A DNA stretch of 64,000 nt from Paenibacillus_AR mesotrionivorans (GTDB taxonomy: Bacteria; Bacillota; Bacilli; Paenibacillales; NBRC-103111), in assembly GCF_046098205.1 (NCBI RefSeq), contig NZ_JBJURJ010000009.1:124001-188000 (forward strand), in the 5' to 3' direction. The translations under genes and the position numbers were made by a program. A model generated the notes under the pieces. It searched no databases and was not told the DNA's origin. It saw only the letters and a program-made list of their open reading frames with translations. This document shows, piece after piece, positions 50,588-59,334 of this stretch (position 1 is its first letter; each line of letters begins with the position of its first letter).

Positions 50588-51550
50588 TTACGAAGCGTCA
50601 AGCTGGATGCGGCGCAAGCCGGGCAGGTAACAAAGCGGCAGTGCCACCAGGGAGCAGACGATGTTGAAAATGGTCTGGGCATGGGCAATTTGGGCGCCCG
50701 GGTCGGTGGTGATAATGGCGGTCATCTGCTCCAGGACACCGGTGAGGGGGAAGAATAATAGCGCGCCTCCCGCGTTCAGCAGGATATGCGCCCAGGCCAC
50801 GTAGAGGCCGAAGCGGGAGCCGCCGATGCTGGCGATCAATGCGGTGACGCAGGTACCGATGTTGGCGCCGATGACGATGGCGATGCCCAGCTCCGGGGTG
50901 ATGGCCTGGATGGAGGCCAGCCCCATGGTCATGGCGATGGTGACGGCTCCGCTGTGAAGAAGGGCGGTAACGGCGGCGCCGGCCATCACACCCCAGAACA
51001 GGCTCTCCTGGGCCTTCTGGACGAACCAGCCCAGCATGCCCATGGATTGCAGGGCGGGTGTGATGCTCTGCATCACCTGCATCCCAAGCAGCACACAGGC
51101 AAAACCCATGACGGCGATAGGAACCAGCCGCAGGGAGCGGAGCTTGCGGGCAGGGTAGCTGCTGTCCGGCAGGCTAAGGGCCGTGAACCACAGCACGGCG
51201 GCTCCCAGCAGGATCGGTAGCGCCAGCCGGGTCAAATCCAGGCCGACCAGCTCGGTGGTCATGCAGGTGCCGATATTGCTGCCCAGAATAATGCCCAGGG
51301 TCTGGGGGAATCTCATTACCCCGGCGTTGACCAGACCGATGGTGATGACGGTGACGGCGGTGCTGCTCTGCAGAACGGCCGTTATTCCCGTTGCGGCCAC
51401 AAGTCCCCTGGCGGGAGTCCGGGTGAAGCGTTCCAGAATCACCTGAAGGTAGCGCCCGGCCCAGCTGTGCAAGGCCCATTCCATGGCCTTCATGCCAAAG
51501 AGGAAAATCGCCAGCCCCGCCGCCATCGGCAGAATAATGAGTGAGAACAA
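50588..51550 (-). CDS. Na/Pi cotransporter-family membrane protein (YqeW-like)
   Basis: This 320-residue membrane protein starts with TTG at 51550, with AAAGGAG about eleven bases upstream. It has two related halves. The first holds the PNaS signature LQSSTAVTVITIGLV and GIILGSNIGTC. The second has LLHSGAVTIAMTMGLA and AIVIGANIGTC, so the second QSS motif is replaced by HSG. The position after deoC and mtaB is that of yqeW in B. subtilis. It may carry phosphate or another anion with sodium; the altered second motif makes the ion uncertain. Confidence 0.88.
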   Translation of the reverse strand: MFSLIILPMAAGLAIFLFGMKAMEWALHSWAGRYLQVILERFTRTPARGLVAATGITAVLQSSTAVTVITIGLVNAGVMRFPQTLGIILGSNIGTCMTTELVGLDLTRLALPILLGAAVLWFTALSLPDSSYPARKLRSLRLVPIAVMGFACVLLGMQVMQSITPALQSMGMLGWFVQKAQESLFWGVMAGAAVTALLHSGAVTIAMTMGLASIQAITPELGIAIVIGANIGTCVTALIASIGGSRFGLYVAWAHILLNAGGALLFFPLTGVLEQMTAIITTDPGAQIAHAQTIFNIVCSLVALPLCYLPGLRRIQLDAS

Positions 51551-51686
51551 CGGAATCCTGCTCCTTTCTGCCTGATTGCTTCAGGTGATGGAAGATGTAT
51601 TGTATATGTATGACAAGCCGGGGCCGGACATGTTGGTTTGTCCGCCGTTGGTACATAAATTGGAACAAGGGACAGGAGAGGTTTGG

Positions 51687-53057
51687 ATGGTTGCGTCTGT
51701 TTTTTTGATACGGAAACGCAAGAAGCGGCTGGAGGAAGGGCATCCCTGGATATTCGCCAACGAGATTGAGCGGGTGGAAGGGGAGCCGGCACCGGGAGAG
51801 ATTGTCCATGTGCGCAGCCATGCGGGGCAATTCCTGGCTTCAGGCTATTATAACGAAGCCTCGCAGATCCGGGTCCGGGTAGTGGGATACGAGCCCATGG
51901 AGGAGCTGACCCGTGAGCTTCTGACGGAACGGCTGCTCCGCTGCCGGGAGCTGCGGGAGCGGTTTCTGCCTGAGGCGTCCGCATATCGGGCAGTGTACGG
52001 AGAAGCGGATTTCCTGCCGGGGCTGGTGGTGGACCGCTTCGGCGATATCCTGGTAGTACAGATCCTCACCTTGGGTATGGATTTGCGCCGGGAGCTCATT
52101 GTGGACGCGCTGGTTGAGGTGTTTGGGCCGGCGGGGATTTATGAGCGCAGCGATGTGTCTGTCCGCGAGCTGGAAGGATTGAGCCAGCGCACGGGCGTCC
52201 TGTACGGGGATTGCCCGGAAAAGGTGCAGATTACGGAAAACGGCCTGCTGCTGGAGGTGGACATTGTCCACGGCCAAAAAACGGGGTATTTCTTCGACCA
52301 GCAAGCTAACCGGGCTCTGCTCGCTCCATTGGTGAAGGGCTGGGGAGCCAGAAGCGGCATCCGCCTGGAGGAGCGGGAGACGGAGAACGGCAGGGAAACC
52401 GTCCCTGTTAACCCCAACGGCAAGGTGGTTACCTTCCCCTACTGGGACGGAGCCACGGTGCTGGAATGTTTTTCCCATACGGGGAGCTTTACACTGAATG
52501 CCTGCAAATTCGGAGCGAAGAAGGTCACCTGCCTGGATATATCGGAGCTGGCGGTGGAGTCTGCACGGCGGAATGTGGAGCTGAACGGCTTTCAGGACCG
52601 GGTGGAATTCGTGGTGGCCGATGCATTCGAATATTTGCGGGCCCAGGTGAAGGGGCTTGACGACCGCAAGGAGCGTGCCGCTGCGGCAGAAAAGAAGGTG
52701 GATACCTCCGCCAAGCTGGCACAAGGGGGCCGGACCTGGGATGTGGTGATCCTTGATCCTCCGGCCTTTGCCAAAACCCGGAATGCGGTTGAAGGTGCCT
52801 GCCGCGGGTATAAGGATATTAACCTGCATGGGCTAAAGCTGGTCAATGAAGGCGGGTTTTTGGTTACGGCCAGCTGCAGCTACCATGTCCGGCCGGACCT
52901 GTTTCTGGAGACCATCCACGAAGCAGCCAAGGATGCAGGCAAGGTGCTGCGGCTTCTGGAGTTCCGCGGCGCAGGCAAGGACCATCCCCAGATTCTCGGG
53001 GTGGACGAGGGCAATTATCTGAAGTTCGCCATTTTTCAGGTGCACAGCCGGAAGTAG
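51687..53057 (+). CDS. RlmI-like class I 23S rRNA methyltransferase
   Basis: This 456-residue protein is counted from ATG 51687 after GGAGAGG; the 37 codons before it lack a site. The N-terminal PUA domain has LEEGHPWIFANEIERVEG. The linking domain has FLPGLVVDRFGDILVVQ and VDIVHGQKTGYFFDQQANR. The SAM domain shows VLECFSHTGSFTLNACKFGA, CLDISELAVE and VILDPPAFAK. It probably methylates a cytosine of 23S rRNA, as RlmI does. Two insertions (near residues 213-250 and 325-347) make it about 60 residues longer than usual. Confidence 0.88.
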   Translation: MVASVFLIRKRKKRLEEGHPWIFANEIERVEGEPAPGEIVHVRSHAGQFLASGYYNEASQIRVRVVGYEPMEELTRELLTERLLRCRELRERFLPEASAYRAVYGEADFLPGLVVDRFGDILVVQILTLGMDLRRELIVDALVEVFGPAGIYERSDVSVRELEGLSQRTGVLYGDCPEKVQITENGLLLEVDIVHGQKTGYFFDQQANRALLAPLVKGWGARSGIRLEERETENGRETVPVNPNGKVVTFPYWDGATVLECFSHTGSFTLNACKFGAKKVTCLDISELAVESARRNVELNGFQDRVEFVVADAFEYLRAQVKGLDDRKERAAAAEKKVDTSAKLAQGGRTWDVVILDPPAFAKTRNAVEGACRGYKDINLHGLKLVNEGGFLVTASCSYHVRPDLFLETIHEAAKDAGKVLRLLEFRGAGKDHPQILGVDEGNYLKFAIFQVHSRK

Positions 53058-53157
53058 GATGAAGGCCGGTGCGGCGGATGGAAGCGGCCGGTAGCAGCCG
53101 GGAGCGGCTGGTTTAAGCGGCAACTGACCAGGCGAAGGATAAAGTTGGGTGTTCAAT

Positions 53158-53187
53158 TTGACAAAAACAGACGAGTTGGTTCATCAT
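53158..53187 (+). promoter_or_regulatory. Probable ferritin promoter
   Basis: A perfect TTGACA at 53158-53163 precedes CATCAT at 53182-53187 by 18 bp. The -10 is weak, and an activator or derepression may be needed. Confidence 0.45.
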
Positions 53188-53244
53188 TGGAAGTAGAAAA
53201 AGAACCCCAAATTTAAAATTCATTTTTTGAAAGGGGAATGGAAA

Positions 53245-53754
53245 ATGGTTAGCGACAATCTGTTGAAGGAATTGAATGAGCAGTTGAATTTCGAGTTTTA
53301 CTCCGCACACGTGTATGTGGCCATGGCCGCCTACTGTTCGTCGGAGAATCTGGACGGCTTTGCCAACTTCTTCCTTGTCCAGGCGGAGGAAGAACGGTTC
53401 CATGCCATGAAGATCTACAACTACATCAATGCAGTGGGGGCGAGAGCCACCATCAGCGGGATGGGCGACGTTTTCAACGGGTATGAATCGGTCCTGGACT
53501 GCTACAAGAAGGGCCTGAAGCATGAGAAGGAAAACACCCGGCGCTTCTACAAGCTCATGGATATTGCCATGGAGGAGCGGGAGCATGCGACCATTGGTTT
53601 CCTGAAGTGGTTTATTGACGAGCAGGTGGAGGAAGAGGACACCTTCGAGAAACTGATCCAAAAGCTGAAGCGCATCGACAAGGACAGCAGCGCTTTTTAT
53701 GCCTTGGAGCAGGAGCTGGCCACACGGGTATTCACTCCCCCGGCCAATGCCTAA
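53245..53754 (+). CDS. Non-heme ferritin
   Basis: The 169-residue protein starts at ATG 53245 after AAGGGG. The ferroxidase ligands lie in LNEQLNFEFYSAHVYVAMAA (Glu and Tyr), QAEEERFHAMKIYNY (E..H) and EEREHATIGFLKWFIDEQVE. It stores iron as ferric mineral in a 24-mer. The C-terminus is short. It is monocistronic, with its own promoter and terminator. Confidence 0.95.
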   Translation: MVSDNLLKELNEQLNFEFYSAHVYVAMAAYCSSENLDGFANFFLVQAEEERFHAMKIYNYINAVGARATISGMGDVFNGYESVLDCYKKGLKHEKENTRRFYKLMDIAMEEREHATIGFLKWFIDEQVEEEDTFEKLIQKLKRIDKDSSAFYALEQELATRVFTPPANA

Positions 53755-53789
53755 TTCCTGACTCAAGGCTGCATAAACGGATAGAACGG

Positions 53790-53832
53790 GGACAGCCCTT
53801 CGCTATATTGGCGGAGGGTTGTTTCTTTTTTA
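53790..53832 (+). terminator. Terminator after ferritin
   Basis: ACAGCCCTTCGC (53792-53803) pairs with GCGGAGGGTTGT (53811-53822) with two non-standard pairs, then TTCTTTTTT. Confidence 0.75.
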
Positions 53833-54068
53833 ATGGTTTATCGCGTTAAAGTATGACGGTGCGAGGGGTGAGATATGAGTTTGCGGCCCCTTGTCGTCCA
53901 TTATCCCTTTCACTCAGGAGGCAGCGGGAAAGGGGCAGGAGTTGGAATGGGGGAGAACTTGTGAACAAATTAGAGCTTTTGGGCATCAGGGAAAAAAACA
54001 CCGTTCTGAATGCACGCGCTCGAGTGTAATTTACCGGATAATGGAGCCGGACTGATGAGCCCGGAGCT

Positions 54069-54253
54069 CTAACGGAACTCCGCGACACTTACAGGTCAAA
54101 AATGGGGGTGTGCCAATTTTAACGGAACTCAGCGACCGTTAGCGGATGGAATTACAGTTAATTAGTCTGGTTTTGCCCGCTAAGAGCGTCTCAGTTCCGT
54201 TAGCGCGCCAAAAGTGACGAATGTGGCTTCTAAGAGTCGCTGAGTTCCGTTAG
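54069..54253. repeat. Four-copy TAACGGAACTC array
   Basis: Direct copies begin CTAACGGAACTC (54069) and TTAACGGAACTC (54119). Inverted copies end GAGTTCCGTTAG or CAGTTCCGTTAG at 54203 and 54253. Spacings are 50, 85 and 50 bp, exactly as in the array at 41041-41225. The second copy is a clear palindrome (TAACGG-N10-CCGTTA). It lies between convergent ferritin and the YdjC-like gene; no gene is supportable in 53833-54629. Confidence 0.85.
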
Positions 54254-54442
54254 CGCTGTGCTCACCAACTGCACCCCCCGCAACCAACTTTTTGTAAACA
54301 ACTGCCCAACTCCGTCAACCGATCCCGCTCCGGCTTTACCGTTGATTTCATTACCGGCAGCTTAAACTTACCGCAATCCGCTGACTGTCCCCGCTGAACG
54401 CACCATTGTCATTAAACCGTGATTTCGCTCCAGTCGCCGTTC

Positions 54443-54510
54443 TTGCTGTCCAATCTCGCCGCTGGACGCCCATCTCATCCAGCTATTCAACCCTGCTGTC
54501 CAAGCTCGCT
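54443..54510 (+). repeat. Direct pair GCTGTCCAA-CTCGC at 50-bp spacing
   Basis: GCTGTCCAATCTCGCC (54445-54460) and GCTGTCCAAGCTCGCT (54495-54510) match at 14 of 16 positions and are exactly 50 bp apart. No inverted partners were found nearby. Confidence 0.5.
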
Positions 54511-54629
54511 TAGTCCGCCGTCCCCGCCACTCTCTCCTGTAGTCCAATGCTCCACCTACCTTCGCGAACCGCCCCGGTTGCCCCCCGCTCTTTACCGAGT
54601 CCAGCCCCTCCCTCTAACCAACAAGTCCA

Positions 54630-55517
54630 TTACTCATGCTGCCTTGAGGGAAGCAGATCTCTCCAGGAGGTTAGGACGATGCTCCGACTCCGCAGCATCT
54701 CGCGGAAATCCGGGTCCAGCGGGAGATGGTATTCCCATTCCCGTTTGATCCAATGGCTTCCGGCCACCTTCAGCTGCCCGCCGGGCAAAGCGGGATGGAG
54801 GGTTAGCTCGGTTGTAGTCCCAGGCTTTAGCGCGGACAGTGCGTCAAGGATGCGGTTTTTAAACAAGGAATAGTCCTCGCCGGGAACCATGCTGTAGTCG
54901 GGAACAATCAGGTCGTCGATCAGGGGAATGTCCTGCAGCTCCAGCCATTCCACCAAGTTTGCCAGCTGCGTCCGCGCCTCAGGAGGAAGACCAGGGGCAT
55001 ATTTGATTTGCCGGGGCAGCTTGAAGGGCAAACGGTACTCCAGGCATAGCTGCCGGATAACGGGGAAAAGACGTTCATCCCCCGAGTGGATACCCAGCAG
55101 ACAGCCTTGGTGGGTATCCACATGAGTCAGCCGAATGCCGGCGGCCAGAAGAAACCGGATTTGTGCGCTTGTCTCCAGCAGAATGTCAGCGGGCTCCCCC
55201 TCCTTTTCCAAAACGGACAATGAGCTTAAAAAGGTTTCTTCTCCACCGATAAGGCTAATAATCGACCGGGTGGAGGCGAGAGGGGAATGACCATTAGACA
55301 ACGACAAATGGGCGCCTGTGCAGAAGCTGGGATGTACGGCGGCAAATCGGCAGGCTTCCTCAACGGCCTGGCCCCCTGCCAAGAGAGAAGCAGAGGTAAT
55401 GGCGTCCAGCCGGATCAGGGAGTGAATGGCGCGGTTCACCGCCGGGTGGTGTCCCCAGTCATCGGCATGAATGATCAGCCGGATGGCTTCGGGGGCGAAA
55501 GGGAGAGATTGGGACAT
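54630..55517 (-). CDS. YdjC/ChbG-family carbohydrate deacetylase
   Basis: The protein has 295 residues from ATG 55517, about ten bases after AAGGAG; the 91 preceding in-frame codons cross a terminator hairpin and are rejected. The metal site is formed by LIIHADDWGHHPAVNRAI (the DD pair) and LTHVDTHQGCL (the His), with ELTLHPALPG as the later His. ChbG-type enzymes remove N-acetyl groups from sugars such as diacetylchitobiose. No sugar transporter is adjacent, so the substrate is open. Its leader resembles an attenuator. Confidence 0.88.
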   Translation of the reverse strand: MSQSLPFAPEAIRLIIHADDWGHHPAVNRAIHSLIRLDAITSASLLAGGQAVEEACRFAAVHPSFCTGAHLSLSNGHSPLASTRSIISLIGGEETFLSSLSVLEKEGEPADILLETSAQIRFLLAAGIRLTHVDTHQGCLLGIHSGDERLFPVIRQLCLEYRLPFKLPRQIKYAPGLPPEARTQLANLVEWLELQDIPLIDDLIVPDYSMVPGEDYSLFKNRILDALSALKPGTTTELTLHPALPGGQLKVAGSHWIKREWEYHLPLDPDFREMLRSRSIVLTSWRDLLPSRQHE

Positions 55518-55530
55518 CAGGATCACGCTC

Positions 55531-55618
55531 CTTTTTGAAATAAAAAAAGAATGCGGAAAGCCTGAATCAGGCCTCCGCATTTCAAAAAGCAGTGTACCAT
55601 GACTTTCCTGAAAGTCAA
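55531..55618 (-). promoter_or_regulatory. Promoter and attenuator-like leader of the YdjC-like gene
   Basis: On the minus strand TTGACT (55618-55613) and TACACT (55596-55591) are 16 bp apart. The short leader then holds a hairpin (ATGCGG/CCGCAT and GCCTGA/TCAGGC, 55580-55551) followed by seven T (55548-55542). This is an intrinsic terminator just before the ribosome site. CTTTTTGAAAT and ATTTCAAAAAG (55589-55579 and 55541-55531) form a second, outer inverted pair that overlaps the AAGGAG. Confidence 0.6.
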
Positions 55619-55722
55619 GATGTTTCCGGCTGAAAAATATTGGCAGATTCCACACATATGTTCCCATGGTGACAGATGTGGTACAATGGGGGGAGATGTT
55701 ACGGCTAAAGGAGCGTTGAAGC

Positions 55723-58700
55723 ATGGGCATGCGGTTTGTGATCGGCAGAGCGGGCAGCGGGAAAAGCACCCTATGTCTGGAGGAGATCAAAAGCAGGCTG
55801 CAGGAGAGCCCGGACGGGCATCCCCTGGTGCTGCTGGTGCCGGAGCAGGCTACCTTTCAAACGGAGCAGGCCTTGGTTTCCGCACCGGGTGTAAAGGGGC
55901 TGATCCGGGCGCAGATTCTGAGCTTCCGCCGCCTGGGGTGGCGGGTCATGCAGGAAACCGGAGGGACCGCAGGGACCCCCATTGATGACCTCGGCAAAAA
56001 AATGCTGCTGCATAAGCTTTTACATAAATATAATCAAGAGCTGCGCCTGTTCCGGCAGGCATATGATAAAACGGGTTTTGTGGACCAGCTTCACGGTCTG
56101 GTAGGGGAATGGAAGCGGCATAATCTCACCCCGGAGGATCTCGAGGGGTATTACCGCCGCATCGGCAAAAGCCTTCCCGATTCGGCAGCCGCTTTGGATA
56201 ATAAGCTGCATGATCTCATCCTGGTCTATAAGCATTATGAAGCTGAGTTGGCGCGGGGATATCTGGATGGGGATTCATTTCTGACCCGTCTGGCGGAGCG
56301 TGCCGGGCAATGCGGCTGGTTAGCGGAGGCGGAAATCTGGATCGACGGCTTTAATGGATTTACCCCCCAGGAGCGGACAGCGGTTGCGGTTTTGGCCCAA
56401 CACAGCCGGAATGTGACTCTGACCCTTACCCTGGACCGGCCGTATTCGGCAGGGGAGTTCCCCGGTGAGCTGGACCTGTTCCATCCGGCCGCCAGCGCTA
56501 TGCGCAAGCTTCAGGAAGCCTTGGAGGAAAAAGGGGTTCACGGTGCGGATGTGCAGGTTTTGGATAAACAGGTGCCGTCCCGGTTTACCCATAGCCCCAT
56601 GCTGGCTCATCTGGAGCGGCAGTATGAGCACCGGCTGTCCTCTGCCAGGAGGACTTATGCACCGGTGCCGTCCGCTGCCCCGCAGGTTGTTGTCCGTGCG
56701 GCGGTGAACCGCCGGGCAGAGGTGGAAGTGGCTGCCCGGCAGATGGTCGCGCTGGTGCGGGATAAGGGCTACCGCTGGCAGGATATAGCGCTCCGGCTGC
56801 GCAGTCTGGAGGTATATGCGGATCTGCTGGAGACGGTATTTTCCGAATATGGGATTCCGTATTTTATGGACCATAAGCGCCAGGTGCTGCATCATCCTCT
56901 TGTGGAGCTGATCCGCTCCTCCCTGGAGGCGGTGAACGGCTATTGGCCGTACGAGGCGGTGTTCCGGTGCATCAAAACCGGGTTTTTCCTTCCGCTGCCG
57001 GGAGAGGACGATGCCCCGTGCCAAGAGGATTGGGATGCCTTCGAGAATTATGTGCTGATGTATGGTATACACGGCAGGCGGTTTACCGATGAACGGAGCT
57101 GGAGGCTCCGGAAGCTGGCTCCCTTGGAGGATACCGTACCGGAGGCTGCTGACGAGGCTGGCGGAGAGGCTGCGGGGGAGGAAGCCGGACAGGCTGATCC
57201 GGTGATTGCGGCTTGTGCCCATAGGGCGATCGAGCCCCTGGAACGGCTGCAAAAGCGACTGGAGAAGGCCGGAGGTGCGCCGGAAATGGCGGAGGCCTTG
57301 TTCCAACTGCTGGAGGAGCTGCGTGTGCCGGAACGCCTGGAGCTGTGGATGCAGCAGGCGGTGGCTGACGGCCGTCCGGAGAAGGCCAGGGAGCATTCCC
57401 AGATTTGGGAGCTGTGTATGGATGTGCTGGACCAGCTGGCAGAGCTTTTGGATCAGGAGACCATGAAGCCGCAGCTGTTTGCCCGTCTTGTGGAGACAGG
57501 GCTGGACAGCCTGCGTATGGGCCTGGTTCCGCCGGCGGTGGATCAGGTGCTGGTGGGGACCATCGACCGCACCCGCTCCTCCCAGGTAAAAGCGGTGTTT
57601 GTGCTGGGAGCCAATGACGGCGTGCTTCCCCAAAAGATCAACGACGATGGCATTATTGCCGAAAATGAGCGGGAGTTCCTGCTGAACCAGGGTGTGCCCA
57701 TGGCCGACAGCGGGCGCAGGCGGCTGTTGGACGAGCAGTATCTCATCTATACGGTGCTGTGCGCTCCTGCGGACCTGTTGTATCTGAGCTATGCCCTGGC
57801 TGACGAAGAGGGCAAAACCCTGCTTCCCTCCGAGGTGGTGAAGCAGATCGGATGGCTGCTGCCGACGGTTAAGCCGGTCCTGGCGGAAGCACGGCCCCAT
57901 GCGGCTATGACGGACGCCGAGCAGCTGGAGTTTGTGGCAACGCCCGGCAAGGCGGTTGCGGATGCTGTGGCCCAGCTGCGGGAGGCCAAACAGGGGAAGA
58001 ACGTATCCCCCGTGTGGGTATTGGCGTACAACTGGCTTTTGGGCCGCCGGGAATGGAGGAGCAAGCTCCATACGTCCTCCCGTTCACTGTTTTATTTCAA
58101 CCGGGAGGAGCCGCTTTCTGCAGATACATCCCTGCTTCTGTTCGGTGACAATCTCCGGGCTAGCGTGTCGCGGATGGAGCGGTTTGCCGCCTGTCCGTTT
58201 TCCCATTTTGCGGCGTATGGACTGAGGCTGCGGGAGCGGAAGATTTACCGGCTGGAGGCACCCGATATCGGGCAGCTGTACCATGCGGCCTTAAGCGGCT
58301 TTGCCCGGCAGCTCTCTGCGGAGCAGCTGGACTGGGGCTCGCTGACGGAGGAGGAAATTATCCTCCGGGTCAACGGGCTGGTGGACTTTTTATCCCCCAA
58401 GCTGCAGAACGAAATTTTGTCCAGCACCTCCCGTTACAAGTATATGGCCCACCGCCTCAAAGGGATTTTGTCCAAAACCTCCTCGGCTCTGGCTGAGCAT
58501 GCCCGCAGGGGCGCGTTTGTGCCGGTGGGGCTGGAGGTGGGCTTCGGACCCGGGGAAGAGCTGCCGGCGCTGGTGCTGCCTCTGCCCGGAGGACATGCCA
58601 TGGAGCTGGTGGGACGCATCGACCGGGTGGACCGGGCCTACAGCGACAAGGGATTGCTGCTGCGGATTATGGACTACAAGTCAAGCCCCACCATGCTCCG

Positions 58701-59334
58701 GCTGCCGGAGGTGTATCACGGGCTGTCCCTGCAGATGCTGACCTATCTGGATGTGGTGCTGACCCATGCCCCCATGTGGTTAGGAGAGCCTGCCCATCCG
58801 GCGGGGGTGCTGTATTTTCATGTGCATAACCCGCTTTTGGCCTGCCGGAACAAGCCGGAGCAGGGGGAAGCCCAAGCGGCGGCACGCAAGCAGTATAAGA
58901 CCCGTGGCCTGGTTACGGCCGATGCAGAAACGGTATTTCTCATGGACAAAAGCTTAAAGGAAAAGGGCGGGCATTCCGACCTTATCCCCGTAGCCATGAA
59001 AGCCGACGGCACCTTCTACAAAAGCGCCTCGGTAGCCACGGAAGCGGGCTGGGAGAAGCTGCGCACCCATGTGCGGGGAGCCGTGCGGCAGATCGGCACG
59101 GATATTCTCGGAGGAAGAGTGGAGGCGGAGCCTTACCGTCTGGGCAAAAAAACCGCCTGCGCCTTTTGCCCGTACCGTCCGGTTTGCAGCTTTGACCCGC
59201 AGCTGTCGGGTAATAAAGAACGGACTATGCGCCAATACGGCAAAAACGATATCTGGCTGGCTCTGGAGGAAACGGCTCCAGGGGAACAAGGAAACGGGAA
59301 AGGAGGGGGCACCCATGACGGATTCGGCAAATAA
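55723..59334 (+). CDS. addB: ATP-dependent helicase/nuclease subunit B
   Basis: This 1203-residue protein has Walker A as VIGRAGSGKST (residues 6-16) near the N-terminus. Its iron-sulfur cysteines are spaced as in AddB: Cys824 in FAACPFSHF, then Cys1146, Cys1149 and Cys1155 in CAFCPYRPVC. The nuclease motif lies in RIMDYKSSPTMLRLP. With AddA it resects double-strand breaks and recognises Chi. AAAGGAG precedes ATG 55723. It overlaps addA by 20 bases. Confidence 0.96.
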   Translation: MGMRFVIGRAGSGKSTLCLEEIKSRLQESPDGHPLVLLVPEQATFQTEQALVSAPGVKGLIRAQILSFRRLGWRVMQETGGTAGTPIDDLGKKMLLHKLLHKYNQELRLFRQAYDKTGFVDQLHGLVGEWKRHNLTPEDLEGYYRRIGKSLPDSAAALDNKLHDLILVYKHYEAELARGYLDGDSFLTRLAERAGQCGWLAEAEIWIDGFNGFTPQERTAVAVLAQHSRNVTLTLTLDRPYSAGEFPGELDLFHPAASAMRKLQEALEEKGVHGADVQVLDKQVPSRFTHSPMLAHLERQYEHRLSSARRTYAPVPSAAPQVVVRAAVNRRAEVEVAARQMVALVRDKGYRWQDIALRLRSLEVYADLLETVFSEYGIPYFMDHKRQVLHHPLVELIRSSLEAVNGYWPYEAVFRCIKTGFFLPLPGEDDAPCQEDWDAFENYVLMYGIHGRRFTDERSWRLRKLAPLEDTVPEAADEAGGEAAGEEAGQADPVIAACAHRAIEPLERLQKRLEKAGGAPEMAEALFQLLEELRVPERLELWMQQAVADGRPEKAREHSQIWELCMDVLDQLAELLDQETMKPQLFARLVETGLDSLRMGLVPPAVDQVLVGTIDRTRSSQVKAVFVLGANDGVLPQKINDDGIIAENEREFLLNQGVPMADSGRRRLLDEQYLIYTVLCAPADLLYLSYALADEEGKTLLPSEVVKQIGWLLPTVKPVLAEARPHAAMTDAEQLEFVATPGKAVADAVAQLREAKQGKNVSPVWVLAYNWLLGRREWRSKLHTSSRSLFYFNREEPLSADTSLLLFGDNLRASVSRMERFAACPFSHFAAYGLRLRERKIYRLEAPDIGQLYHAALSGFARQLSAEQLDWGSLTEEEIILRVNGLVDFLSPKLQNEILSSTSRYKYMAHRLKGILSKTSSALAEHARRGAFVPVGLEVGFGPGEELPALVLPLPGGHAMELVGRIDRVDRAYSDKGLLLRIMDYKSSPTMLRLPEVYHGLSLQMLTYLDVVLTHAPMWLGEPAHPAGVLYFHVHNPLLACRNKPEQGEAQAAARKQYKTRGLVTADAETVFLMDKSLKEKGGHSDLIPVAMKADGTFYKSASVATEAGWEKLRTHVRGAVRQIGTDILGGRVEAEPYRLGKKTACAFCPYRPVCSFDPQLSGNKERTMRQYGKNDIWLALEETAPGEQGNGKGGGTHDGFGK

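Noticed and set aside
51576..51686. Upstream extension of the RlmI-like gene to a TTG at 51576
   Set aside because: The extra 37 residues precede the conserved PUA start, and GGAGAGG lies just before ATG 51687.
53846..54088. Minus-strand ORF of 80 codons after ferritin
   Set aside because: It has no ribosome site, overlaps the repeat array and is not similar to any family.
56320..58071. Long minus-strand open frame (583 codons) opposite addB
   Set aside because: The plus-strand AddB reading is clear through this whole stretch; the antisense product is His/Gln/Leu-rich and resembles nothing.
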